Below, piece by piece: positions 1 to 10,398 of a stretch of DNA of 53,248 bases. Position numbers and translations under genes: made by a program. Positions within the stretch are counted from its first letter, which is position 1; the number at the start of each line of letters is the position of its first letter. This stretch comes from Terana coerulea (taxonomy: Eukaryota > Basidiomycota > Agaricomycetes > Polyporales > Phanerochaetaceae), in contig JAKOGH010000995.1 of NCBI GenBank assembly GCA_024811115.1, positions 1 through 53,248 of the forward strand. Direction: 5' to 3'. The notes beneath the pieces are model-generated. The model had not been told where the DNA came from and did no database searches. It saw only the letters and a list, made by a program, of their open reading frames with translations.

Positions 1-1
1 C

Positions 2-145
2 ACCATCGAGCCTCCGGTAGCGGGTACGGCCCATGCGGTCAACGCGCGAGCCAGCCATGAGAGCCCTGGCGTCTCGCCTACTGACGATGTTGGCGATGCA
101 GATCGTGAGAGGCTGGGTAAGGCAGCAGCAGCAGTCCAAGGGTAA
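2..145 (+). CDS. 3' end of an unidentified protein-coding gene (partial)
   Basis: Frame 2 is open from the window edge to a TAA at 143-145. It gives 47 residues rich in Ala, Pro, Asp and Glu (contains SHESPGVSPTDDVGD and ends in KAAAAVQG), a composition typical of a disordered fungal C-terminus. The gene would run towards tim9, giving a convergent 3'-3' pair with about 600 bp between them. No domain is visible, so no function is proposed. An alternative is that this is chance open frame in GC-rich DNA; only the adjoining sequence to the left could settle it. Confidence 0.35.
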   Translation, partial: TIEPPVAGTAHAVNARASHESPGVSPTDDVGDADRERLGKAAAAVQG

Positions 146-754
146 GGGTTACTTCCAATGTATAATATGAGCTGGGAAGGAGTGGAATCCACATACAATT
201 GCCACTATCATTTGTATCCGGATGTTTGGAACACGTCTGGATTGGGCTGCGAGGTTCAAGACCACATCTGGCTTGATTGTGGGATGGTTTCTCGACGAGC
301 CACGTAGCTTGAGAGCGCGTACTGAGACGAGCCGCATGAGATAAGTAGACTGAAGACCTGCTCTAGTGATAGCTCCAATCCAAGTCCACGGCTCCTCTGT
401 GACAGTCTGTGTGCATACAGCAAAATACGGCGCATGTCACATACCGCTGCGGTCGGCATTCCAAATAGTGGAACCACCTTCGACGGTTTGCTATGCCAGC
501 AGTACACGCGAGGACTGGTTTGTGCAAAGGAAAGCGGAAATTGAGTGGACGGTATGATATAGGGAAACGCATAGTGTGCATAGCGGTACTTATAAGCTTC
601 AGCGCGCTGGTCTTGATCAACCCTTGAGACACAGCCTGAGTATGAGGTGTGTGCATTTCAAGAACAGCGATGAGAACAGCGAATCGACAAGCAGGAAGCA
701 ATTATGGGAAAGCGGTACTGTAGGAAGACATGTTATGTCGCACAGCGGCGGTGC
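146..754. other. intergenic, convergent 3' ends
   Basis: This is the space between the partial gene on the left and the stop codon of tim9. Several open frames exist on both strands, but none has coding-like composition, a recognisable motif or a sensible splice pattern. Nothing further is supported. Confidence 0.5.
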
Positions 755-1226
755 TTATTTGGGACCGGCACCCATGGTCTCTGATAACAAGGAATGGTCA
801 ACTGAACACGCTCTTCGCACGCAAAGTACACAATCACGCACCGGCATTTTGCTCTGCGAACCTCGCTCCCACCCGCTCCGAGTGCTTCAAGAACTTGTCG
901 GTGCAGTTCATAACACATTGCTCCTACGCATGTGCGTTGTCAGTCCATGTTCGGAGTTGCTTTGCGGGCGTTCCGAGAGCAAAGCGGAAGATGCACGCAC
1001 TTCTTTCGAAGAAAGAGCTTTGCTTGTGAAGTCGTTGCAGCACGAATTGAAGCAGCGTTCGACGAGGTTGGAATACATACGGAGGAAGTCTTGCATCTGC
1101 GAACAATAACGGACGTTTCAGTATCGCCTTGCTGGCTAGTGCGGTGGCTGGTGCACTCGCCTGCTTCTTCTCAATGACCTTGGACATGTGCTGCTGCTCA
1201 GCAGGGTTCATCTGTGAAAAGTCCAT
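755..1226 (-). CDS. tim9: Tim9, small TIM chaperone of the mitochondrial intermembrane space
   Basis: Tim9 forms a hexamer with Tim10 that escorts hydrophobic carrier and outer-membrane proteins across the mitochondrial intermembrane space. Four exons read on the minus strand: 1226-1161 (starts [12 protein letters not shown]), 1096-1001 ([16 protein letters not shown]...), 923-842 and 780-755. They sum to 270 nt, or 89 residues plus TAA, close to yeast Tim9 (87). Both CX3C motifs are present, CFNSC in exon 2 and CVMNC in exon 3, followed by the family's [18 protein letters not shown]. Introns are 64, 77 and 61 nt. Intron 1 begins GC rather than GT (cag/GCGAGT ... GCAG/atg); introns 2 and 3 are GT-AG. 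The last exon holds only about eight codons, so the exact C-terminus (ETMGAGPK) is the least certain part. The gene is divergent from the DAHP synthase. Identity is clear; the splice sites are read by eye. Confidence 0.93.
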
Positions 1227-1353
1227 CCTGGTCGATCTGCGGTGGGTGAGACAAGGTGATAGCGAACGGCGCGAGAGACAGCGACGAGCGGCGGGTGCGA
1301 ACCAAAACGGCCTGAGGGAGACTCGGCGGCACAATACGCGATCGGCGTCCGGC

Positions 1354-1369
1354 CACGTGGGCGCACGTG
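1354..1369. promoter_or_regulatory. two CACGTG boxes in the tim9 / DAHP synthase divergent promoter
   Basis: CACGTG occurs at 1354-1359 and again at 1364-1369, exactly ten bases apart, so both would face the same side of the helix. CACGTG is the core site of bHLH factors such as Cbf1 and Pho4. They lie about 130 bp upstream of the tim9 start and 370 bp upstream of the DAHP synthase start. A regulatory role is inferred. Confidence 0.45.
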
Positions 1370-1646
1370 GCTGCTAAAAGTGGCGTAGACGCCCATATTG
1401 ACTCCTTTGAGTATCGGCCTGGCCCAGGAGCCAATTCAAGTTCTCCTCATTGCCAAAACCTCCGGACAGCCCGGACAGGTCTTTTCTTCTCGCATCTTGT
1501 TCTGCTCGACTCAGATCTTTTGAGACAATAGCGCCTCGAACAGACCTTCTTCTAAGCCGGCACGTTCCCGCCCAGTGCCCCGGATCACTTTACGCCATAA
1601 CGTTACCATTTGATCCACTCCTCCGGTCGCATCGCCTACAAGTGCG

Positions 1647-1653
1647 TATAAAA
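1647..1653 (+). promoter_or_regulatory. TATA box of the DAHP synthase gene
   Basis: TATAAAA lies 86 bp upstream of the ATG at 1739, followed by a pyrimidine-rich stretch, which is the usual arrangement for fungal promoters. Confidence 0.6.
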
Positions 1654-1738
1654 GCTGGTTCACTTGGGCACGCAGCTTGTCTCACCCCGTCCTTTCGTTC
1701 GCACCCTCCCTCTTTCACCGTTAGTGACCGGACTCGAC

Positions 1739-3277
<1,539 letters not shown>

Positions 3278-4012
3278 ACAATGTTTACCGTAGAGACGAC
3301 AGTCGCACTATTTCCGCAATGTATCATTGACCACCGTGACTCTCGTCTCACTTTTGTGTAGAGTACATGCGCTGTATTTTGAGCGACCCGGACTGCTGTA
3401 ATCTGTTCGTTCAACACGACACACGGTTTTTGCTTCGTGATGCTTCTAGCTGCAAGTTCTAACACACACAATACAAGCGAGGTGGGCATGCGCGAAGCAG
3501 GTATCCATACAGACTCCTGAACCAATCCATTCATGGGCAATACGGCTGTTGGGCCTCGCTATTCAAAGTGTCATCTCGCCTTGGTAGGATAGGGCTCGTG
3601 CAAAATGTGCCCACGTGGCCGTGACAATGTGATTCGTTACTTAACGTGACTGGCGCTGACAGAAACAAGGCGTACTACTGCACGCCGCCGCATTACCACT
3701 GCACATCGGCGCAAATATTCGGCGAAGATAGGCGCAGGATAAGTCACATATCCTTAGCATATTTGATGACTGTCTTCCAAAGATATTGTGTGGATTCTCA
3801 TCTTGTGATATTGCATTTCCGGTCACTATTTGCCAGCTATCTACGAGATGTTCAGGGGATATTTGTGGCCTGTTTGGGTGCTAGCTTCGCTATTGCTGTT
3901 GCTACCATTGCTTTCATAAATGTGCCTATTTCACATTTTTTAGCAGTTTGCACAGATATATTCAGCATTATTTACAACAGTATTAGATAAGTCTATCTAT
4001 AGCAATTTACTG
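3278..4012. other. 3' flank of the DAHP synthase and transition to AT-rich DNA
   Basis: The first 350 bp keep the GC content of the gene island; from about 3.7 kb the sequence becomes AT-rich. An open frame over 3646-3990 starts at a GTG, has no ATG and no family resemblance, so it is not called a gene. Confidence 0.5.
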
Positions 4013-4017
4013 ATGCT

Positions 4018-4382
4018 TGTTGCAGACGGACAAGCATATGTAGTATTATTTTTCATTTTCCCTGTAGTTATTTAGCACAGATACACAGCCTGGTAGCAGC
4101 CCCAGAGCCTCTAGACTTCATTCCGATGATCCCGGCGCTTAGCGCCCAAATACAGCTCAATTCTTCCCACGTTCTCAGACACTTAGCACTCTGGACTCTC
4201 TGGCCTTGTCCCTCATCTCGACCTCTTGGTCATTGGGGACAAGTATCAGCACCTGCCTGCCTGTTTTGTGAGGTCTACTTGGAGTTGGCCATCGTCGCCC
4301 TCCTCGTACGTGTTCTATTATCTATTCCACATCTGCTCCGATCTGCCCGCTCTGGTTACACATCGAGCTCCTCTCCGCGACA
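4018..4382 (+). mobile_element. solo LTR, family LTR-A (short form)
   Basis: It runs from TGTTGCAGACGG to CTCTCCGCGACA and is flanked by a perfect 5-bp target duplication ATGCT (4013-4017 and 4383-4387), so it is a complete solo LTR left by recombination. It is the same family as the 3' LTR of the chromovirus at 10.4 kb. It is 365 bp against about 421 bp in other copies, because it has lost the segment between two direct copies of TTGGTCATTGGGGACAAG. Confidence 0.85.
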
Positions 4383-4473
4383 ATGCTACACTATCTGACA
4401 TTCTTGAAAGAGTACCTATGCACATGACAAGTTCTATCTGCTAGCTCCACATGTGCAGTGTTGCTAAAGTTCA

Positions 4474-5035
4474 TATCACAAATTTCCCTCAGCGCTAGTC
4501 TACAGCGCTTAGAGTGTAACATCAAGTCACGGGACATGTCACCAAGTCGTCACACAGTGTTACAAGATGCTAGATCAGTTTGCCATGTGCTCGTCGCATG
4601 GACATCAGGGATATGCCTTATACGAGCATAGGATCTAGGACTCTGGTCTGGAACTGTTCTGGACTATGACCTCAGTATGATGTCAGTATGACATCATGGA
4701 CTAATAGTGTACAGTAGCTCGATTAGGACATCTAGATAGTGTTGATGTTAGCATGATAGCTAGGTCAGATCTGATAAGGGAGTTAGAGCAGTGATATGCT
4801 CTGGAGCTTTAGTCAGACATTACCTGACTGTATCAGTCAGCATATGGTATTAGAGGTCTTAGATAGTGTCTGGGGTCCCTCTACACATGTATATAAGGAG
4901 GCTGGTCTGTGGGCTAAACCCCAGACTCAACAACATTGTTGATTCATATCTACTCTACTAGCTCTACTCAAGTCCCTCTGCTTTCCCCACCTCTTTCAAG
5001 TCATCCCAGCAGGTGAGTATTGTAGTTTTGTGATA
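4474..5035 (+). mobile_element. LTR-like repeat, family LTR-B
   Basis: About 560 bp bounded by TATCACAAA and TTTGTGATA (a 9-bp perfect terminal inverted repeat). It contains a TATA-like GTATATAAGGAGG about 150 bp before the 3' end, then a pyrimidine-rich tract and CCCAGCAGGTGAGTATTG. Copies recur at 16615, 20924, 21567 and 33305. Flanks of this copy (GTTCA / CCCTC) do not match. The TATA position and the 5-bp duplication at the 20924 copy favour an LTR over a DNA transposon. Confidence 0.65.
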
Positions 5036-5232
5036 CCCTCACTGCAGGTCCATTTGTCAGCACTGCTATAAAGTGGGACACACCTCCGCAATATATCGCT
5101 CTCCCGCTATATAGGACAAACAGAGACACTGGCAGCTGAAGTGAACGTGGCTAGTACGAACAGCAGTGGACTCCCAAAGCCGTTGTCAGCAACGGCATTG
5201 AGTATTGGGCTCCTCCTTGTTAAGCTCCTCCT
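5036..5232. other. unassigned segment between LTR-B and the chromovirus
   Basis: About 200 bp with no match to the other repeats in the window. The 5' LTR of the chromovirus would be expected here but cannot be recognised apart from a doubtful GCTCCTCC remnant at 5210-5231. Confidence 0.4.
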
Positions 5233-5676
5233 TGGTATCAGAGGCAACAGTGATAGCTCTGGCACAGTTAGAGCGCTCTGGAGGCACGCCTTTGAGAGAT
5301 AACAGGAGATTTTTACAAGGTTCTTGGCTAAGGCTGCAGCTAAGAGCCCGGGCGCGTTTCCTTAGTTTCAACTTTTTCTCAATATTGCACGTGGACCCTT
5401 GTTCTAAAACAGACACTGACTCGATCCAGTTCCCTCTGTACATATACTATCATTGTCCCAGACTCCTTTGACTTCGCTTTCTAAAATCCCGCTCTGTTCC
5501 GTTATGTTTCAAGAAAACCATTTCCTTTGTAGTACCAGTAGTTGACACGGACCCACGGGATTTAACTCGCAAGACTGCTATCACAGATTCAATTCTGTTA
5601 TTCCATAATTCCAAGGACATAGTAGTACCAAACTCCATAGCACTGACTCCCCCTGTAACAAAAAACAACTAGGAGC

Positions 5677-6050
5677 ATGTATGATACCATTTCTTCATGC
5701 CAACTTCAGGAGCTAGACCGTCAGTCAAAGCACTTCTGCGTAACAGCGTATCTGGCTAGTGAGAAGACTCAGGCAATGCTAAACAGCAGCGCCAGTGGTC
5801 TATTTGTTGACAAGGACTACACTCAAAGGTGCAACCTCTCTCTGTCCTTTAACTCATTCGTTGCCCCTTTATAGTACTGATGGAAGCCCCAACCAAGCGA
5901 GAACCATTACTTACTTCATACGGCTTCGGCCGGTCCTTTGGTAGCTATAACCAAAACTGGAACTTCCCAGTGATAAGTCTAGGGCCAGAAGATGTCATAC
6001 TTGGACTGCCCCGGCTTTGAGTGGTTAACCCACAAGTCGACTGAAAGGAT
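5677..6050 (+). pseudogene. chromovirus aspartic protease (relic)
   Basis: The frame from 5677 reads into ...SSASGLFVDKDYTQRCNL, matching the retropepsin active-site region of fungal Ty3/gypsy elements (normally D-S-G-A-S/T-G-L-F-V-D). The catalytic Asp codon is now AAC (Asn, 5782-5784) and the following Gly codon is AGC (Ser), so the active site is dead. In another frame DVILGLPRL at about 6.0 kb matches the C-terminal retropepsin motif (ILG-x-x-W/R-L). A stop at about 5874 and a frameshift separate the halves. Confidence 0.7.
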
Positions 6051-6329
6051 AGAATGTTAGAGTTAGAGGCAGAGCAACGTCTTCAGAAAGTGGAAGCTAA
6101 TAGGAAGGCAGCGGTGGAGCTGGGTCAAAGCGAGACTTCTGGAAGGAGGAGACAAGTTGTGGATGTGTGCGAATACACCTACTCTCAGCAGATTGCCAAA
6201 AGGAATCACGCAAATGAGAATAGCAATCCTTTGAGAAAATGGCCCCTACAGAATACCAATGCCACACACACATATTTTGGAAGAAGAATCACATCGACTT
6301 CCAGAGCACAAACCATAAGACTATACCAT

Positions 6330-7495
6330 TGACCTCAAAGAAGGAGCTTCAAAGACATTGCACACTCGAGCCTTTTCCATGTTAGTTTTTGAAAATGAGG
6401 AACTGAGGGCAATTCCTTAATGAGAGCTTAGCCAAAGGATACATTGTCCCTTCCAAGTCCTCTATGGCATCACTTATCTTCTTCATCAAGAAAAGGATAG
6501 CAAACTGCGCCTTATTCAGGACTACCAGAAACTCAATGAGATTACCATTAAGAACCGTTACCCACTCTCTAGCCTCCAATATCATTAACAAGCTGAAGGG
6601 AGCTTGAGTCTTTACAAAGTTCGATGTTCGATGAAGATACAATAACATCCGGATTGGCAAGTCAGATCAATGGAAAGCTGCTTTCATCACAAACAGGGGA
6701 CTCTTCGAACCTTGAGTTATGTTCTTTGGATTGACAAATTCACCAGCCACCTTCCAGTTGCTTATGAATGCAATCTTTGTGGACCTAATAGCGGCAAACA
6801 AGATGGCTGTCTACATAGACAATATTTTGATCTATAGCAGCAACTCAAAGACACATCAAGAGACTACCCATAAAGTCCTGCTTCCCACTGAAGGAGTACA
6901 ACCTGTTTTTGAAGCCTAAAAAGTGCAATTTTGACAAAGAGGAGATTGAATACCTGAGCATGGTCATCTGAGCTGGAGAGGTGAAAATGGACCCAGCCAA
7001 GGTACGAGCAATCACCGAGTGGCACACTCCTCGAACTCTCTAGGACGTACAAGAATTCCTGAGCTTTGCAAACTTCTACCAAAGGTTTATCGAAGGGTTT
7101 TCGCATCAAGCTCACCCCTAAACAACTTGATCGAAGGACACACCCTGGCAATGGGGACTAGCAGAACAGCCTGCATTTGATAACCTACGCAAGGCCTTTG
7201 TTACAGCACCAATCTTGGCAATGTATGATTTAACCAGGGAGACAGAGATTGAGGTAGATGTGTCAAACATCACAACGGACGGGGTCCTATCCCAGAGAAG
7301 ACGACAACCTCATGCATTCAGTCGCATTCTGTTCTGAGACGATGCCACCAGCAGAGCGCAACTACAAAATCTATGACAAGGAACTATTGGCAATCATCAG
7401 AGCTCTGAAGGAGTGGCAGCATTACCTAGAAGGACTTTCCAAAGTTACTGTCTACTTGAGTCACAAAAACCTTGAGCACTGGACAAAAGCCTAAA
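6330..7495 (+). pseudogene. chromovirus reverse transcriptase and RNase H (relic)
   Basis: Pieces in several frames line up in the right order: LAKGYIVPSKSSMAS (about 6.43 kb), TKFDV and NNIRIGKSDQWKAAFITN (about 6.62-6.69 kb), MFFGLTNSPATFQLLMNAIF (6719 on) and VYIDNILIYSSN (about 6.81 kb). The last is the polymerase catalytic box, with the second Asp changed to Asn (codon AAT at 6821-6823). RNase H follows as AERNYKIYDKELLAIIRALK (about 7.35-7.41 kb) with its catalytic Glu retained, then a decayed TDHKNLE-like motif. At least ten stops or frameshifts make it non-functional. Confidence 0.85.
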
Positions 7496-8000
7496 ATTTG
7501 ACCCACTGACAAGTCAGGTGGTCCCTCTGGTTATCATGGTTTTATATAGAGATAGTACATTGCATAGGCAAATCATAGGAAAAGTCAGACACTATGACGC
7601 AAAGCGCTTTGTCAGAGGTCCCAAATGTCAAAGACAATTGAGAACAAGTAGTTTAAGTCCCAAGGCACCCACAGACTATCAACGCCGGCTATCATACTAG
7701 GTACAATGGAAGGAGTCGTGATAGAAGGGAACTCGGTAAAAGGAGACATTAGAAAGGCAGAACAAAGAAAAGCAATAGCAGTAGAGGCACTGAAGAGATT
7801 GAAGAAGACAGATATGTGATGACTACTCAATAGAATAAAGAAATGAGAGGAGGTGGATGTATTGGTATGCCATCGAGAGAAACTATATGTACCAGACGAC
7901 CTGGAGATACGGTGGAGGATATTAGCAGAATGTCACAACAGAAAAATAGCAGGACACCCAGGATGAGACGGAACTTACAAACTGGTTAGCCAGCACTACT

Positions 8001-9134
8001 AGTGTTCTAAAGTCCGGTCTGATCTGGTCTTTTGCAATTTTTACTAGGACCAGGACCAGGACTGCTTAAAGACCAGGACCATAGATATAAGACTGGACCA
8101 AAACCAGTCTTAGTAGGACTGCAGTCTTTTGCAGTCCTTGACTGGTCCAGGACCAAAGGCAGTCTTTGACCAGTCTGGACTAGTCTTGAACTAGTTCTAA
8201 TCAAGTCTTTACCTTGTAAGTCAAATATAACTTGCTGACTATGTGTATTATATTATTATTAAACTAGATTTCGCTTTTTACACTAGTTCTTAGCTTTGAA
8301 ACATAATGTATAACTGCACACTACAAGTCTTAAGTATACTTCTTTCCATAGCTTTAGTAATTAGAAGTGAATTATAACTAAATTCACTTTAAAAGCAAGT
8401 AACAAATTATTACCATTGCTTCAAAAACTACAGTTCAAAGATTTTCTTCTTGCCAAAGTGGGTTTGCATTTCATATTTTTGCTAAACAAGCCCTCAAAAC
8501 CATCTATATAAGGTGCCGGCGGAGACAAGCTCGACGCATAACTAGAATGAGCAGATCGAGTGGATGGTGAATAGATGATAAAACACGTACAAGAAGGGCG
8601 ATGAGGGCCAACTCCCAGTAGACCTCACAGAACAGGCAGGCAGGTGCCAATACTTGTCCGCAATGACCAAGTTAGCATTGCTCCTATGTACAGTGTATCA
8701 AATACATATCTTGTCCCCAATGACCAAGAGATCGAGATGAAAGACAAGGCCAGAGAGTCCAGAGTGCTAAGTGTCCGAGAATGTGGGAAGAATCGAACTG
8801 TATTTGGGCGCTAAGCGCCAGGTTCATCAGAATGAAGTCCAGAGGCTCTGGGGCTGCTACCAGGCCGTGTATCTGCGCTAAACAAATGCGAGGAAATGAA
8901 AAATAATACTACGTATGCATGTCTATCTGCAACATAAGGTATGCATTAAGACCAGTCCTAAACTGGTTCTAACCAGTCTTTAGCAGTTCCAAACTTTTTG
9001 GCTACAAGCAAAGACTAGAATCAAGATCAGGGCTAGACCACTGTAGGACTGGACCAAAACCAGTCCTAAAGCAGTCCAGTCCAGTCCAGTCCTCAGTCTT
9101 TTGCAGTCCTTAGAACTGGACCTTGAAATACTAG
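8001..9134 (+). mobile_element. hAT-like non-autonomous element inside the integrase
   Basis: It is flanked by the 8-bp repeat GCACTACT (7993-8000 and 9135-9142), the target-site length of hAT transposons. The ends are imperfect inverted repeats, TAGTGTTCTAAAGTCC against TAGTATTTCAAGGTCC. Both ends are packed with short subterminal motifs (GGACCAGGACC, CCAGTC, TGCAGTC), like the transposase-binding arrays of hAT elements. No transposase remains. A solo LTR-A occupies 8514-8934, so the element itself is about 710 bp. Confidence 0.7.
8514..8934 (-). mobile_element. solo LTR, family LTR-A
   Basis: Minus-orientation copy of 421 bp with a perfect 5-bp target duplication TAAGG (8509-8513 and 8935-8939). 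It sits within the hAT-like element, so it is the younger of the two. Confidence 0.9.
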
Positions 9135-10069
9135 GCACTACTGATGGCTACTAATGCAAACCTTCGTCGATCAGTATGTGCAAGGATGCAAACAATGCCA
9201 ACGATTCAAGTCTGCTTTTCATTCATGAGTTGACCCACTTCCAATAGCAGTATCGGAAGGACCATGGCAAATTGTAAGGGCAGACTTAGTGATGGGACTT
9301 TCACCATCAAAGAGCTTGGATGGACAGCTATATAATGCCATCCTGATAATTGTCGACTTATACACCAAGCAGGAACACTTCGTGCTCATTAACAATTTAG
9401 TAACGGCAGAGGAAATTGCATTGCTCCTGAAACAAGAGCTCTTCAGACTTCATAGGCTATCACGAGGGATTATATCAGACTAAGGACCACAATTTGCAGC
9501 TAAAGTTATCACAGCACTGTACAAGAGGCTAGGGATTAACAGCCAGCTTACAATAGCTTATTACCCTCAGGCAAACAGGTAGACAGAGCACACTAACTAG
9601 GAGATCGAGCAGTACCTACAGCTATTTACCTCACAGCAATAAGACGACTGGGCTCAGCTTATACCAGTCGCTGAGTTTGCGCTTAACTCTAGAGTACACT
9701 TAGCTCATTGCCGATCGCCGTTTGAAGTGCTGTACGGCTACCAAATAGACTTCACGATTCTAGCAAGAGGGCATAGCAACGTACCAGCAGCAGACTCTCG
9801 AGCAGAACTACTAGCCCAGATATGTAAAAATGCAGAAGCAGCTCTTCAAGCGACAAAAAGGAGATGTCTGCCAGTGCTTCTCTATCCAGAGTGTTCAACA
9901 TCAGAGATAAAGTCTGGCTGGACAGCCGCAACGTGCAGATGCATCAAGCTTCTCGCAAGCTGAGACCTAGGCAGCTTGGACTCTATGAGATCCTGGAGAG
10001 AGTAGGCAATTGAGACTACAAGCTCAAATTACCAATAGCACTGAAAATCCACAATATATTCCACAGTCA

Positions 10070-10260
10070 GAGAGGAGGTGGAGTATGAGGTAGAAGAAAT
10101 CCTTAACAGCAAAGTCTTCTGTCAGCAATTCTAATACCTCATCAAATGGAAGGGCTATAGCTCTAGCTCAAACTCTTGGGAACTGGCAAAGAACCTTGAG
10201 AACACCCCAGAAGCCATCAAAAGTTCTATGAGTTACATTCCAATGCAGCCTGATATATCA
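10070..10260 (+). pseudogene. chromovirus chromodomain (relic)
   Basis: VEYEVEEILNSKVFCQQF, a stop, then YLIKWKGYSSSSNSWELAKN is a near-complete chromodomain, the module that directs these retroelements to histone-marked heterochromatin. The single stop (TAA at about 10131) stands where the family has Gln, a C-to-T change. It sits between the integrase and the purine-rich tract, as expected. Confidence 0.85.
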
Positions 10261-10398
10261 ATGCTGCCATGTTTGCATCTCTACTATGGCAATCACTATA
10301 AAACTTTATCAACACTGTGTCACCAGAGTTTAGATGGGAGAAAGGGAGATTCTAGGCACTCAGTCCATTGAGGACAATAGACTTTAGCGGAGGGGTAA

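Larger units (their letters stand above)
7855..9963 (+). pseudogene. chromovirus integrase (relic, split by a hAT-like insertion)
   Basis: The HHCC zinc region is seen as CHNRKIAGHPG (about 7.93 kb) before the insertion, and as VQGCKQCQRFKSAF-like sequence (about 9.18 kb) after it. The catalytic core reads ADLVMGLSPSKSLDGQLYNA, then IISD-stop-GPQFAAKV, YYPQAN, EIEQYL, and FALNSR...SPFEVLYGYQ. The D, D and E of the core can still be found, but stops replace Gln-type codons (SD*GPQ; NR*TE), consistent with CAA/CAG to TAA/TAG changes. The hAT-like element interrupts the reading exactly after ...SQHY. Confidence 0.8.

Noticed and set aside
245..275. GGTTCAAGACC resembling a pol III B box
   Set aside because: No A box at a suitable distance and no cloverleaf; chance match.
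576..1334. Long open frames on both strands overlapping tim9 (for example 576-1109 plus, 924-1334 minus)
   Set aside because: They are shadows of the tim9 exons and introns; only the spliced minus-strand reading gives a conserved protein.
3646..3990. 114-codon open frame downstream of the DAHP synthase
   Set aside because: It starts at GTG, has no ATG, and hydrophobicity comes from AT-rich codons; no family resemblance.
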